Shown piece by piece: positions 8,319 to 17,394 of a stretch of DNA of 64,000 nt (its first letter is position 1; every line of letters starts with the position of its first letter). The notes beneath the pieces were generated by a model. That model had not been told where the DNA came from. It made no database searches and was given only the letters and a program-made list of their open reading frames with translations. The DNA comes from Bacteroidota bacterium (lineage in GTDB: Bacteria; Bacteroidota; Bacteroidia; AKYH767-A; OLB10), in NCBI GenBank assembly GCA_016717725.1, contig JADKFA010000002.1:186001-250000 (forward strand), read 5' to 3'. A program made the translations under genes and the position numbers.

Positions 8319-10289
8319 TTAATTAATTTTTTTATTTTCTTTCATTAAGTTGTTTTTGTATAGATAACTAGCCGTTTGATAATAGGAGACGCAAATGTTT
8401 TTTAGCTGCTCGTTTTTTATATTTTTGAATTTAACCATTTGACTATTTTTAGCGTCCCAAGAATATTGGTAAGCTTTTTTACGATCGTTTATTTCAGTAT
8501 AAATATTATCTCTTAATATGCCTATGGTTCGGTAGTTTCCCAATAAGGAACGCTCTTCACCCGATTTAATATGGTTGATGTCTTTTCCAAATAATTCGGT
8601 TTCATAGGTCCAGCCTAAGTAACCAAATAATGTAGGCATTAAATCAATTTGTGAGGCTAAGGTTGAAATCACGGTGTCTTGCTGAGGTAAGTTATAAATG
8701 ATTGCAGGGATATGATGTTTTTGAATATTTACTTCCCATTTTCCGGCGCTGCTTGCACAATGATCTGCAATAAAAACAAATACAGTATTGTTATACCATG
8801 ATTTTTTCATGGCCGCCTTCAAAAATTCTCCTACTGCATAATCAGTATATTTTACAGCACTTTCTCGATTTCCTTGTGGTAAATCAATTTTATTTTCAGG
8901 GAAGGAATAGGGTTTGTGATTAGAAGTGGTCATTATAAATTGGAAAAATGGTTTGTTTTTCTTAACGTTTTTATCTGCGTCAATTAATGATTGACGATAA
9001 AGATCTTCATCGCAAATGCCCCATGCATTTTCAAACGTTACATCTTTATCTGAAATTGGAATTCGTGTAGTTTGTATCTCTTCAGACAGTGGATTTCCTC
9101 GGTCCCTGTCGATGATAGTATATCCTTGACCTCCAAAATAAGTGTTCATATTGTCGAAATATCCATCACCACCATATATAAAACTTAAAGCATATTCTTT
9201 TTTTCTTAAGATGGATGCAATGGAAAATAAATGATCATTGTTGGGTCTCCTCACAATGCTATTTCCTGGAGTAGGAGGAACGCATAGAGTTAGAGCTTCC
9301 ATTCCTCTAACTGTTCTTGTACCTGTTGCATAAAGGTTGGAAAGGAAAATACTGTGTTGTGCCAATGTATCGAATGTAGGCGTTATATTTTGTTGGTTTC
9401 CAAACGCACCTAAGAAATCGGCACTAAAACTTTCAATGCATATTAAAATAATATTCGGTCTAATTTCATCACCTCCCACAACATGTCGCGATAAGTCAAA
9501 ATCATTTTGTGAATCATACGTTTGATTCTCTTGAAGTATTTCTTTTTTTACAATATCGAAAGCCTGTTTGTCAGTTAAACGCATATAAAAAGTGTTGTAA
9601 TCTAGTTCATTGGAACGATATGCAGCGAAGAAAGAAAACACGCCGTTTTTACTTAATTCATTCTCGTATAAGTTGGAACTCCATTCGGCTTGTTTATTAG
9701 TAGTGAAATAGCTGAAGAAAAATAGAGCAGAAGATGTTAGCGCAAAAACAAATAAACGTTTAGCGATGCTTGGATTATTTGAAAATGTATTCTCGTAAAT
9801 ATGTTTCTTTTTAAATAAATAACTAACGGCTGCAATTATGCTAAATAGGACAATAAGGATAAAAGGGATAGAATATGATTGATTAATGTTTTCAATGACT
9901 TCATAGGTATATATTAAATAGTCAACCGCAATAAAATTAAAACGAGTGTTGAATTCTTCCCAAAATGGAAATTCTGCAATAAAAGAAAATACAACGACAA
10001 AGAGAGAAAGGGTGGTTATTATGTAGGTGAGTCCTTTATCAATTCTACCTCCTACCCATTTTGTTGGGATTACTAAAATATAAAGTGAATAAAAAGCAAA
10101 TAGGAAGAATGCAGTGGCTACATCAAAGTAAAGCCCAATTGAAAAAATTTTGATGGTTGCTAAAAATGATAACTCCATCCCTTTATTTGAAAGGATAAAA
10201 AGAACAAGTCGAATTACAAAGGAAAGTGAGACGTAAAGTAGTAATAAGGAAATATAAAGGGAGTACCTAGATTTTAATAAGCTTTTCAT
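8319..10289 (-). CDS. LtaS/MdoB-like membrane sulfatase-fold phosphotransferase
   Basis: The 656-residue protein has about five hydrophobic helices in residues 12-190. An extracytoplasmic alkaline-phosphatase/sulfatase domain then begins at RPNIILICIESFSADFLG (277-294). The Glu of IESFS, the Thr-rich ATGTRTVRG loop (near 321-329, likely nucleophile Thr) and FIADHC with its Asp and His are the expected metal and active-site elements. Relatives move phosphoglycerol or phosphoethanolamine headgroups onto glycans or lipids. In a Gram-negative Bacteroidota the acceptor is unknown, and lipoteichoic acid is not expected. It is followed on the minus strand by the shared terminator. Confidence 0.85.
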   Translation of the reverse strand: MKSLLKSRYSLYISLLLLYVSLSFVIRLVLFILSNKGMELSFLATIKIFSIGLYFDVATAFFLFAFYSLYILVIPTKWVGGRIDKGLTYIITTLSLFVVVFSFIAEFPFWEEFNTRFNFIAVDYLIYTYEVIENINQSYSIPFILIVLFSIIAAVSYLFKKKHIYENTFSNNPSIAKRLFVFALTSSALFFFSYFTTNKQAEWSSNLYENELSKNGVFSFFAAYRSNELDYNTFYMRLTDKQAFDIVKKEILQENQTYDSQNDFDLSRHVVGGDEIRPNIILICIESFSADFLGAFGNQQNITPTFDTLAQHSIFLSNLYATGTRTVRGMEALTLCVPPTPGNSIVRRPNNDHLFSIASILRKKEYALSFIYGGDGYFDNMNTYFGGQGYTIIDRDRGNPLSEEIQTTRIPISDKDVTFENAWGICDEDLYRQSLIDADKNVKKNKPFFQFIMTTSNHKPYSFPENKIDLPQGNRESAVKYTDYAVGEFLKAAMKKSWYNNTVFVFIADHCASSAGKWEVNIQKHHIPAIIYNLPQQDTVISTLASQIDLMPTLFGYLGWTYETELFGKDINHIKSGEERSLLGNYRTIGILRDNIYTEINDRKKAYQYSWDAKNSQMVKFKNIKNEQLKNICVSYYQTASYLYKNNLMKENKKIN

Positions 10290-10337
10290 GATTTAATTTA
10301 GTTGAACATTGTTTTAAACGAAAAGTATTGCAGAAAT

Positions 10338-11252
10338 TTAATTTTGATATGTCCATGCAACAATTCTTGACACTTTATTTCCAGTTTCCATTTGAATGGT
10401 TTGATGAGTAACATCGGGTATTTTATCTAATGCAGCATAAATGTTTTTTAGGTGGGCTGCTTTAGAAACCATCGTAGTAAACCATCTGCAAGAAGTTTTG
10501 AATGACATGCTTTCATCGATCATCTTTAAAATAAATTTTTCTTCTCCACCATCGCACCAAATTTCTGAAGGTTGTCCGCCGAAATTTAAAAGTGGTTGTT
10601 TGATTTGATGCTTCTTTAAATTGGAGAGTTTCTTGATCGCTTCTTTTTTAGCCTCAGCAGAAGATGAATGAAAAGGAGGATTGCAAATAGTTAAATCAAA
10701 TTTTTCATCCTTTTGAATGATGCCATGAAGAATGAATTTTCTTTTGGATTGATAACGAAGTTCTACTTTGCCTTGGAGTACTGTATTGTTGTCTATAATT
10801 TTTTGTGCAGCAATCAATGCTTCCTGATCTACGTCGGAACCTACAAATGTCCAGTTATATGCCTGTATTCCAATAATGGGGTAAATGCAATTTGCACCTA
10901 CACCGATATCTAAACATTTTACTTTTTCGTTTTCGGTGGAATTTTTATGGAAAGGATCATTTGCATTTAGGAGGATGGCTACTTGGTGAATGTATTCTGC
11001 TCTTCCAGGAATAGGTGGACATAAATAGCCTTCTGGTATTTCCCAAAAATCGATATGATAAAACTTTTTAAGCAAAGCTTTGTTCAATGCAATGACAGCT
11101 CGAGGATTGAAAAAATCGATGGATTCATCCCCATACTTATTCTTACTCACAAACTCAGCTAATATTGGAGAGGATTTTATCAAAGCCGGAAAATCATATC
11201 GATCACGATGTGGGTTAGCAGGATGAAGAGTGGATTTTAAAGAGGAATTCAT
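10338..11252 (-). CDS. rlmF: 23S rRNA adenine-1618 N6-methyltransferase
   Basis: The 304-residue protein matches RlmF (YbiN): LHPANPHRDRYDFPAL at the N-terminus, FFNPRAVIALNKALL, FWEIPEGYLCPPIPGRAEY, an AdoMet site around CLDIGVGANCIYP, and the catalytic NPPFHSS motif. It methylates N6 of A1618 of 23S rRNA using AdoMet. The length equals the family norm. It stands alone; the sulfatase gene lies 48 bp downstream on the same strand and might be read through. Confidence 0.94.
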   Translation of the reverse strand: MNSSLKSTLHPANPHRDRYDFPALIKSSPILAEFVSKNKYGDESIDFFNPRAVIALNKALLKKFYHIDFWEIPEGYLCPPIPGRAEYIHQVAILLNANDPFHKNSTENEKVKCLDIGVGANCIYPIIGIQAYNWTFVGSDVDQEALIAAQKIIDNNTVLQGKVELRYQSKRKFILHGIIQKDEKFDLTICNPPFHSSSAEAKKEAIKKLSNLKKHQIKQPLLNFGGQPSEIWCDGGEEKFILKMIDESMSFKTSCRWFTTMVSKAAHLKNIYAALDKIPDVTHQTIQMETGNKVSRIVAWTYQN

Positions 11253-11330
11253 ATTAACTTTGATCGTTATTTTAGCGTTGATTGGATATGTATCTTAAAT
11301 TCTTTTTGAAAGAAAATTTTATTTTATATG

Positions 11331-11364
11331 AATTTGCCTCCCGATAGCTATCGGGAGGCAAATT
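11331..11364. repeat. 34-bp perfect palindrome with TCCCGATAGCTATCGGGA core
   Basis: The arms AATTTGCCTCCCGATAG and CTATCGGGAGGCAAATT are exact reverse complements, positions 11331-11347 and 11348-11364. The core is the 18-bp element also found at 26626, 37240, 37491, 37522 and 37552. It lies between rlmF and ispE, both on the minus strand, just upstream of rlmF and past the end of ispE, where it could end the ispE transcript. Confidence 0.85.
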
Positions 11365-11439
11365 TTAAATTCCTCTGTTTTTTAGAAAAAGATTTCATTA
11401 AAATAATTACTCAAAGATAATTCAAATTCAGTCTCGATT

Positions 11440-12249
11440 TTACAATTTCCCCTCCCAAATTTGCATTCCTTTGGTTTGAAAAAATGGAGGCTTTTGTTTA
11501 AAAAGGCCATATACTGATGCCCCAGAACCACTCATGCTTGAATACGTTGCGCCTGAATCATACATTTCTTTTTTTATTTCTCCAATGATTGGATGATGTT
11601 GTATTGCATGTTTTTCGAAATCATTTTTGAGTAGATCTCTCCAATCGGCTGGTGGTAGCGATATGATATCACGAATTGATTTTTTGGGTGGAGTTGGGGT
11701 AATCCAACTGTAAGCTTCTGCTGTTGAAATAGAAATAGGAGGCATTACAATACGAATATACCATCCTGATAAATCAAGAGATATCGACTCTATTATTTCA
11801 CCTTTTCCTTGCACAAACGCTGGTTTTTCATTTAAAAAAAATGGACAATCACTTCCAAGTTGAAGAGCATATTTTTGAAGTTTTTCAGCCGAAATTCCTA
11901 AACAAGCTACCTCATTTATTAATTTAAGCGCATATGCCCCATCCGACGATCCACCGCCAAGTCCAGCTCCCATGGGAAGAATCTTATGTAAATGAAAGCT
12001 TAATTCAGGGATTTCATAATCTTTTTTTAATATTTCATACGCTTTGATAATCAGATTTTTAGCTGGATCACCAGAGATGGGTAAACCAGTTATTTTGAGG
12101 CTAAATTCTTGATTTTCAGTAACTATCACCTCAAGTACATCTGTCCATCCAACAGTATAGAAAACAGATTCAATATCATGAAAGTTATCAGCTCGTTTAG
12201 CAATGATATTCAGTCCTAAATTGATTTTTACGGGTGGAAATGCGACCAT
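11440..12249 (-). CDS. ispE: 4-diphosphocytidyl-2-C-methyl-D-erythritol kinase
   Basis: The 269-residue GHMP kinase has PPVKINLGLNI at the N-terminus, with the catalytic Lys region. The ATP loop is LPMGAGLGGGSSDGAYAL (near 90-107), and the C-terminal motif is YSSMSGSGASVYGLF. It phosphorylates CDP-methylerythritol in the non-mevalonate isoprenoid pathway, so this organism makes isoprenoids through MEP. It is divergent from accA. A TAACTTTG sequence just upstream of its start on the minus strand (12264-12257) fits the -7 consensus but lies only a few bases before the ATG. Confidence 0.95.
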   Translation of the reverse strand: MVAFPPVKINLGLNIIAKRADNFHDIESVFYTVGWTDVLEVIVTENQEFSLKITGLPISGDPAKNLIIKAYEILKKDYEIPELSFHLHKILPMGAGLGGGSSDGAYALKLINEVACLGISAEKLQKYALQLGSDCPFFLNEKPAFVQGKGEIIESISLDLSGWYIRIVMPPISISTAEAYSWITPTPPKKSIRDIISLPPADWRDLLKNDFEKHAIQHHPIIGEIKKEMYDSGATYSSMSGSGASVYGLFKQKPPFFQTKGMQIWEGKL

Positions 12250-12295
12250 GAAGGAACAAAGTTAATATACCCTGCCGAGTTTTTTGATTTTCGGG

Positions 12296-12303
12296 TATCT
12301 TTG
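12296..12303 (+). promoter_or_regulatory. -7 box (TATCTTTG) of accA
   Basis: TATCTTTG matches TAnnTTTG exactly and lies 17 bp before the accA ATG. No clear TTG is found 19-20 bp upstream. Confidence 0.5.
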
Positions 12304-12320
12304 ATGCCAATCTAAAACTC

Positions 12321-13280
12321 ATGAGCGGAACATTATTGGACTTTGAAAAGCCATTGGAAGAGTTGAATGAACAACTGGAAAAGGCAAAGCAGATATCAGA
12401 GAAGGGCAAGGTAAACGTTGATGATGTAATTAAAGAAATTGAATCAAAAATTGAAAAGACAAAGCAGGAGATTTTTAGCAACCTCACTCCTTGGCAGCGC
12501 GTTCAATTATCACGTCATCCCGATCGCCCCTATACATTAGATTATATTAACGCAATTACTGGCGGACAATTCATGGAATTGTTTGGCGATCGTCAAGTGA
12601 AGGATGATAAAGCCATGATTGGTGGCTTTGGTGATGTGGATGGTCAAACTGTAATGTTTGTTGGACAACAAAAGGGTGCTAATACAAAGATGCGCCAGTT
12701 TCGCAATTTCGGGATGCCTAACCCTGAAGGTTATCGAAAAGCTTTACGATTGTTCCGACTTGCCGAAAAATTTAATAAGCCCATTGTCACCTTAATCGAT
12801 ACGCCTGGTGCTTATCCTGGTCTCGAAGCTGAAGAGCGCGGTCAAGGTGAGGCCATTGCTCGTAATTTATACGAAATGACGATTCTGAAAGTACCGGTGA
12901 TTTGTATAATTGTTGGTGAAGGTGCAAGTGGTGGTGCATTAGGAATTGGAATTGGCGATAAAGTACTCATGTTGGAAAACACTTGGTATTCTGTAATATC
13001 ACCTGAGTCGTGCTCCAGTATTTTATGGAGAAATTGGGATAATAAGGAAAGAGCCGCAGAAGCGTTGAAGTTAACATCCATCGATATGAATTCATCTCAT
13101 TTGGTGGATGGAATCATTCCAGAACCTATTGGCGGAGCACATTCTAATCCTTTGGAAATGTTTGTAACCGTGAAATCGGAAATTCTAAAGCATTTAATGT
13201 CGTTAAAAGCAATGTCTCCCGAAGAACGTATTCAAAAACGAATTGAAAAGTTTTGCTCGATGGGAGTGTATAACGAATAA
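12321..13280 (+). CDS. accA: Acetyl-CoA carboxylase, carboxyltransferase alpha subunit
   Basis: The 319-residue protein matches AccA end to end: LLDFEKPLEELNEQLE, QRVQLSRHPDRPYTLDYI, FMELFGDR, FGMPNPEGYRKALRL, TLIDTPGAYPGLEAEERGQG and the oxyanion-hole segment GEGASGGALGIG. With AccD it transfers carboxyl from biotinylated BCCP to acetyl-CoA for fatty-acid synthesis. AccD is not in the window. The gene is monocistronic with its own -7 box and terminator. Confidence 0.97.
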   Translation: MSGTLLDFEKPLEELNEQLEKAKQISEKGKVNVDDVIKEIESKIEKTKQEIFSNLTPWQRVQLSRHPDRPYTLDYINAITGGQFMELFGDRQVKDDKAMIGGFGDVDGQTVMFVGQQKGANTKMRQFRNFGMPNPEGYRKALRLFRLAEKFNKPIVTLIDTPGAYPGLEAEERGQGEAIARNLYEMTILKVPVICIIVGEGASGGALGIGIGDKVLMLENTWYSVISPESCSSILWRNWDNKERAAEALKLTSIDMNSSHLVDGIIPEPIGGAHSNPLEMFVTVKSEILKHLMSLKAMSPEERIQKRIEKFCSMGVYNE

Positions 13281-13300
13281 AGAAACCAAAGGAAAATAGG

Positions 13301-13330
13301 GAGCCGGTGCCTTGTCGCCGGCTTTCTTGT
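13301..13330 (+). terminator. Probable terminator of accA
   Basis: AGCCGG at 13302-13307 pairs with CCGGCT at 13318-13323 around a 10-base loop and is followed by TTCTTGTCTT. The T-run is imperfect. Confidence 0.6.
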
Positions 13331-13528
13331 CTTATAGTGATTGGGTTTATGGATGAAAAAAATAAATCCTTTATAAAAATTAAAATAGAATCTCACAATA
13401 AATAATCTTCTCTACTCATTAATATTATATCCGAAACGGTATAACTTTTTCGACTGAAACAAAGTAGATTGAATTGATGTTAATAAAATCTTATCCCTTA
13501 CCAAGCACAGAGCTATTAAATTTGAAGA

Positions 13529-15052
13529 ATGAGTACTGAGAAAACCACACGTAGAAAAACGGCAGGATCAAATATTGTTTTAACGGAAGCCATGCCTGGG
13601 AAATTACCTCCTCAGGCTGTGGATATGGAAGAAGCTGTTTTAGGTGCTATGATGTTGGATAAAAATGCAGTTGCCGAAGTAATTGATATCCTCAAACCAG
13701 AAGCCTTTTACAAGGAATCGCATAATGCCATTTTTAAAGCCATTCAGGATCTTTTTCATGGAACTCAACCTGTCGATATTTTAACGGTAACTCAGCAGTT
13801 AAGAAAAAATGGAACTATCGATTTAGCAGGTGGACCTTTTTACATTACTCAGTTAACAAATAGAATTGCTTCCGCGGCAAATATTGAATTTCATGCTCGT
13901 ATTGTTTTACAAAAATTTATTCAACGTGAATTGATTCGAATCTCAAGTGATACCATTCGTAATGCGTTTGAAGATACTTCTGATGTGTTGTCCCTCTTGG
14001 ATAAAGCAGAGCAAAATCTTTTTGAAATTACCGATTCCAACATCAGAAGAAAATATGAGTCCATGGCTGGTTTAGTTTCTAAGGCAGTGAAGGGAATTGA
14101 AATTGCTTCTAATCTTGAGTCGGGAGTGACTGGAGTGCCCAGTGGATTTACAGAGTTGGATCGGGTTACTGCAGGATGGCAGAAAAGTGATTTGATTATT
14201 ATCGCAGCTCGTCCAGGTATGGGTAAAACTGCGTTCGTATTAAGTTTAGCACGCAATTCTGCTGTGATGTTCAAAAAGCCAGTCGCATTTTTTAGTCTGG
14301 AAATGTCAAGTATTCAGTTGGTAAATCGTTTGGTGTCGAGCGAAACAGAATTGGATACCGAAAAATTAAGAAAAGGAAATTTGGATCCACACGAGTGGAC
14401 TCAACTCAATAAGAAAGTTTCTGCTTTAACAGAAGCACCCATCTACATTGATGATACGCCCGCGTTAAACGTTTTTGAATTGCGTGCCAAGTGTCGACGT
14501 TTAGTTTCAGAGCGAAAAATTGAAATGATCATTATCGATTACCTTCAATTGATGCAAGGTGGAACTGATAATAAAAATGGAAATCGTGAACAGGAAATTT
14601 CACACATCTCTCGATCGTTAAAAGGTCTAGCGAAGGAATTGAATGTCCCAGTAATAGCACTTTCTCAGTTAAGTCGTAACGTTGAGAAAAGTCAAACCAA
14701 AAAACCTCAATTGAGCGATCTTCGTGAATCAGGAGCGATTGAGCAGGATGCCGATATGGTAATGTTCATTTATCGTCCAGAGTATTATGGCTTAACAGAA
14801 ACAGAAGATGGTGCGCCGGTAAATGATTTGGCTGAAATTATCATCGCGAAAAATAGAAATGGTGCATTGAAATCCGTCCCTCTTCGTTTCATCGGTCGTC
14901 TTACCAAGTTCACGGATTATGAAACCTATGATTTCATGGATCAAAGTGGATCCGATGATCACCCGATGCAGATGGTACCCAATCCCAACGTGGATTCTAG
15001 TCGTATAACTCGTAATTCCAGAATGAATGATATGGAGGATCAGCCATTTTAA
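13529..15052 (+). CDS. dnaB: Replicative DNA helicase
   Basis: The 507-residue DnaB has an N-terminal primase-interacting domain with AVDMEEAVLGAMMLD at residues 30-44. The RecA-like motor carries Walker A ARPGMGKT (227-234), the Walker B region IIIDYLQLM, and RESGAIEQDADMVMFIYRPEYY near the C-terminus. It is the hexameric fork helicase. No intein is inserted in the Walker A or the H3/H4 segments. The 250-bp region upstream carries no other gene. Confidence 0.96.
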   Translation: MSTEKTTRRKTAGSNIVLTEAMPGKLPPQAVDMEEAVLGAMMLDKNAVAEVIDILKPEAFYKESHNAIFKAIQDLFHGTQPVDILTVTQQLRKNGTIDLAGGPFYITQLTNRIASAANIEFHARIVLQKFIQRELIRISSDTIRNAFEDTSDVLSLLDKAEQNLFEITDSNIRRKYESMAGLVSKAVKGIEIASNLESGVTGVPSGFTELDRVTAGWQKSDLIIIAARPGMGKTAFVLSLARNSAVMFKKPVAFFSLEMSSIQLVNRLVSSETELDTEKLRKGNLDPHEWTQLNKKVSALTEAPIYIDDTPALNVFELRAKCRRLVSERKIEMIIIDYLQLMQGGTDNKNGNREQEISHISRSLKGLAKELNVPVIALSQLSRNVEKSQTKKPQLSDLRESGAIEQDADMVMFIYRPEYYGLTETEDGAPVNDLAEIIIAKNRNGALKSVPLRFIGRLTKFTDYETYDFMDQSGSDDHPMQMVPNPNVDSSRITRNSRMNDMEDQPF

Positions 15053-15196
15053 TTGAAAACCCATCTTCATAATTAAAACATTTGAATAAAAAAAGGGGTA
15101 AGAAAGGTGGGGTTTCGCAGGGTAAATGACCAATTTTTTTTACTTTTTATGAAGCAACATTTTACATTTCTTTGCGTTTGACTATCATTGTAGCAC

Positions 15197-16459
15197 ATGA
15201 TTAAAAAATTATTTATTTCATTCTTCTTTATTCTCTCCTTTACCAGCTCGTTGAGGGCATCGTATATTTTGATTCCCATGGATGCTGCCCAAAAGAATCA
15301 TTTGAAGGCTTACGGTGTCGCTTATTGGATTTTAACGAATAATTTGGAAGTAGATTGGTTGCTCAATTATAGAGGTGGAAGTTTTATGTTTAAACACCTT
15401 CCGGCCATCGAAAAAGAATGTAATATTCGTGGAGTAAGCTTTAGTGTCATTGCGGATGGACAAGCCGCTAATATCATTGATGAAATTGCTCGTCCAGAGG
15501 TAAACATGGATTTGGTGAAGCTGGAAAAAGCACCCAAAATGGCTGTGTATTCTCCCAAAGATAAGTTGCCTTGGGATGATGCCGTTACCTTGGTTTTAAC
15601 CTATGCTGAGATTCCTTATGAGATCATTTACGACGAAGAAGTTATTATCGGGAAACTTCCGCTTTATGATTGGCTGCACATGCATCACGAAGATTTTACA
15701 GGACAATATGGTAAGTTTTATGCGATGTATCATACAGCGGCTTGGTATCAAGAACAAGTGAGAACCGATGAAGCCATGGCTCATAAATTGGGATTTTCGA
15801 AAGTGTCACAGATGAAAGGTGCCGTTGCGGAAAGAATAAAAGAGTTTACCGCAGGTGGTGGATTCTTATTTTCGATGTGTTCGGGTACCGATTCCTATGA
15901 CATTTCTTTATCAGCCCATGGTTTGGATATTTGCGAGAAGATGTACGATGGTGATGGAACAACTCCAAGTTATAATAGTAAGTTGGATTACGATAAAACG
16001 TTTGCGTTTAGAAATTTTAAGCTGAGTCAAAATCCAATGGAGTATGAATTTTCTGATATCGATATGACCACGCAACGTAAAATTCCGCGTAACGAAGATG
16101 TATTTGTGCTCTTCGAATTTTCAGCGAAATGGGATCCTGTACCTTCCATGCTTTGCCAAAATCATGAGCAGGTGATCAAAGGATTTATGGGTCAAACGAC
16201 CTCATTCAAGAAAGAATTAATAAAGCCTGAAGTCCTCATCATGGGAGAAAATAAAGCAGCAGGCGAGGGGCGTTATATTCATGGAGAAATCGGAAAAGGC
16301 ACCTGGACATTCTACGGTGGCCACGATCCAGAAGATTATCAGCATATGGTGGGTGATCCGCCCACCGACCTTAGTTTACACCCCAATTCGCCCGGTTATC
16401 GATTGATTCTGAATAATGTATTATTTCCGGCGGCCAAGAAGAAGAAGCAAAAGACCTAA
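15197..16459 (+). CDS. Secreted conserved Bacteroidota protein (often labelled asparagine synthetase B)
   Basis: A signal peptide (residues 1-21, cut after SSLRA) leads to SYILIPMDAAQKNHLKAYG, then WLLNYRGGSF, DKLPWDDAVTLVLTYAEIPY and a GGGFLFSMCSGTDSYD segment. The C-terminus is NSPGYRLILNNVLFPAA. I recall close relatives in Flavobacteriia carrying the name asparagine synthetase B. However, neither an N-terminal Cys glutaminase domain nor an ATP-pyrophosphatase SGGxDS motif is present. The GGGFLFSMCSG turn resembles the nucleophile elbow of class I amidotransferase-like folds, which is only suggestive. The protein is exported. Its function is unknown. Confidence 0.72.
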   Translation: MIKKLFISFFFILSFTSSLRASYILIPMDAAQKNHLKAYGVAYWILTNNLEVDWLLNYRGGSFMFKHLPAIEKECNIRGVSFSVIADGQAANIIDEIARPEVNMDLVKLEKAPKMAVYSPKDKLPWDDAVTLVLTYAEIPYEIIYDEEVIIGKLPLYDWLHMHHEDFTGQYGKFYAMYHTAAWYQEQVRTDEAMAHKLGFSKVSQMKGAVAERIKEFTAGGGFLFSMCSGTDSYDISLSAHGLDICEKMYDGDGTTPSYNSKLDYDKTFAFRNFKLSQNPMEYEFSDIDMTTQRKIPRNEDVFVLFEFSAKWDPVPSMLCQNHEQVIKGFMGQTTSFKKELIKPEVLIMGENKAAGEGRYIHGEIGKGTWTFYGGHDPEDYQHMVGDPPTDLSLHPNSPGYRLILNNVLFPAAKKKKQKT

Positions 16460-16566
16460 AAATAGCAACCACTAACCAAAAAATAATGTTACTTTTAATT
16501 TGTTTTATTATTTTTAACCAGATTAAATGAAACGAAAAGTCGACTTAAACGTTCAATAAGTATCAC

Positions 16567-17184
16567 ATGATAGAGTTATTCTTCTTTCTGGTATTTCTTT
16601 CAGGTCTGGCAATGAAGTTATTTCATATGCCTGGGCATACCATTGTTATGGGAGTAGGTTTACTTGCCATGATGATTTATTATGTTGTGTCCTTAGTAAC
16701 ATCTACCTCCGGAAAGAAAAGAACAGGTAGTTGGTTAGGATTATCTACCGTAAGTTGGTTGATTTTCTTTTTGGCAGAAGTGAAATTTATGGGCGGTACC
16801 TTAATCTTAATGATGCTCGCTTTGTTCGTCTCTGTCCTTTCTTTGTTGATGACATTGCGCGAACCAGGTTCATTATCTCCAGGAAGAATATTTGTTTTGC
16901 TTGTGGCTTTGTTTTTATCTGCATCCACCTCATGGATGGAATTACATACTCGCTACTATGTGTTTAATATTCATTTCAGCGAAACCGCTTGGAACGATTA
17001 TGTGACGCTCGATAAATACAGTTGGTTTTTATATAAGGATCGTCAATACGACGAGGCTTTAGTGATGAATTCAAAAGCGTATGATGCAGCAAAAGCGAAT
17101 GGGGCCATTGAGTACATTCCTACAGTAGAAGAACACGAAGAAGCTATTATAAAGCGAAATTGGGGTTCTTTCGAGCAAGATTAA
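16567..17184 (+). CDS. Integral membrane protein with soluble C-terminal tail, unknown
   Basis: This 205-residue protein has four or five hydrophobic segments between residues 1 and 130 (for example ELFFFLVFLSGLAM and LILMMLALFVSVLSLLM). A soluble tail follows with a helical YDEALVMNSKAYDAAKANG region resembling a single TPR-like hairpin. I do not recognise a family. It lies 107 bp after the secreted protein at 15197-16459 on the same strand. An accompanying function is possible, but nothing in the sequence shows it. Confidence 0.6.
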   Translation: MIELFFFLVFLSGLAMKLFHMPGHTIVMGVGLLAMMIYYVVSLVTSTSGKKRTGSWLGLSTVSWLIFFLAEVKFMGGTLILMMLALFVSVLSLLMTLREPGSLSPGRIFVLLVALFLSASTSWMELHTRYYVFNIHFSETAWNDYVTLDKYSWFLYKDRQYDEALVMNSKAYDAAKANGAIEYIPTVEEHEEAIIKRNWGSFEQD

Positions 17185-17199
17185 AAGCGATTACGAATC

Positions 17200-17385
17200 T
17201 TTCACCTCTGCAAGAAAACTTAGCGCCCTTTTACCTGAGCTTGCCGAGGGTTGCGAGAAAAATTAGCGAAGAGAAAACTTAGCGAAGAGAAAACTTAGTG
17301 CCTTTGCGCACTTAGACTAGAAAATTTAGAAGCGAACCTTAGCGCTTTCGCGCCTTTGCGAGAAAAATTAGCGTATTTTTAATTC
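17200..17385. repeat. Degenerate TTAGCG / CCTTTGCG dispersed repeat cluster
   Basis: The intergenic stretch has repeated units of the type AGCGAAGAGAAAACTTAG, CTTAGTGCCTTTGCGCAC and CTTAGCGCTTTCGCGCC. Related text occurs at 26400-26530, 26610-26655 and 47140-47215. No open frame of note is present. Confidence 0.55.
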
Positions 17386-17394
17386 GAATAATAT

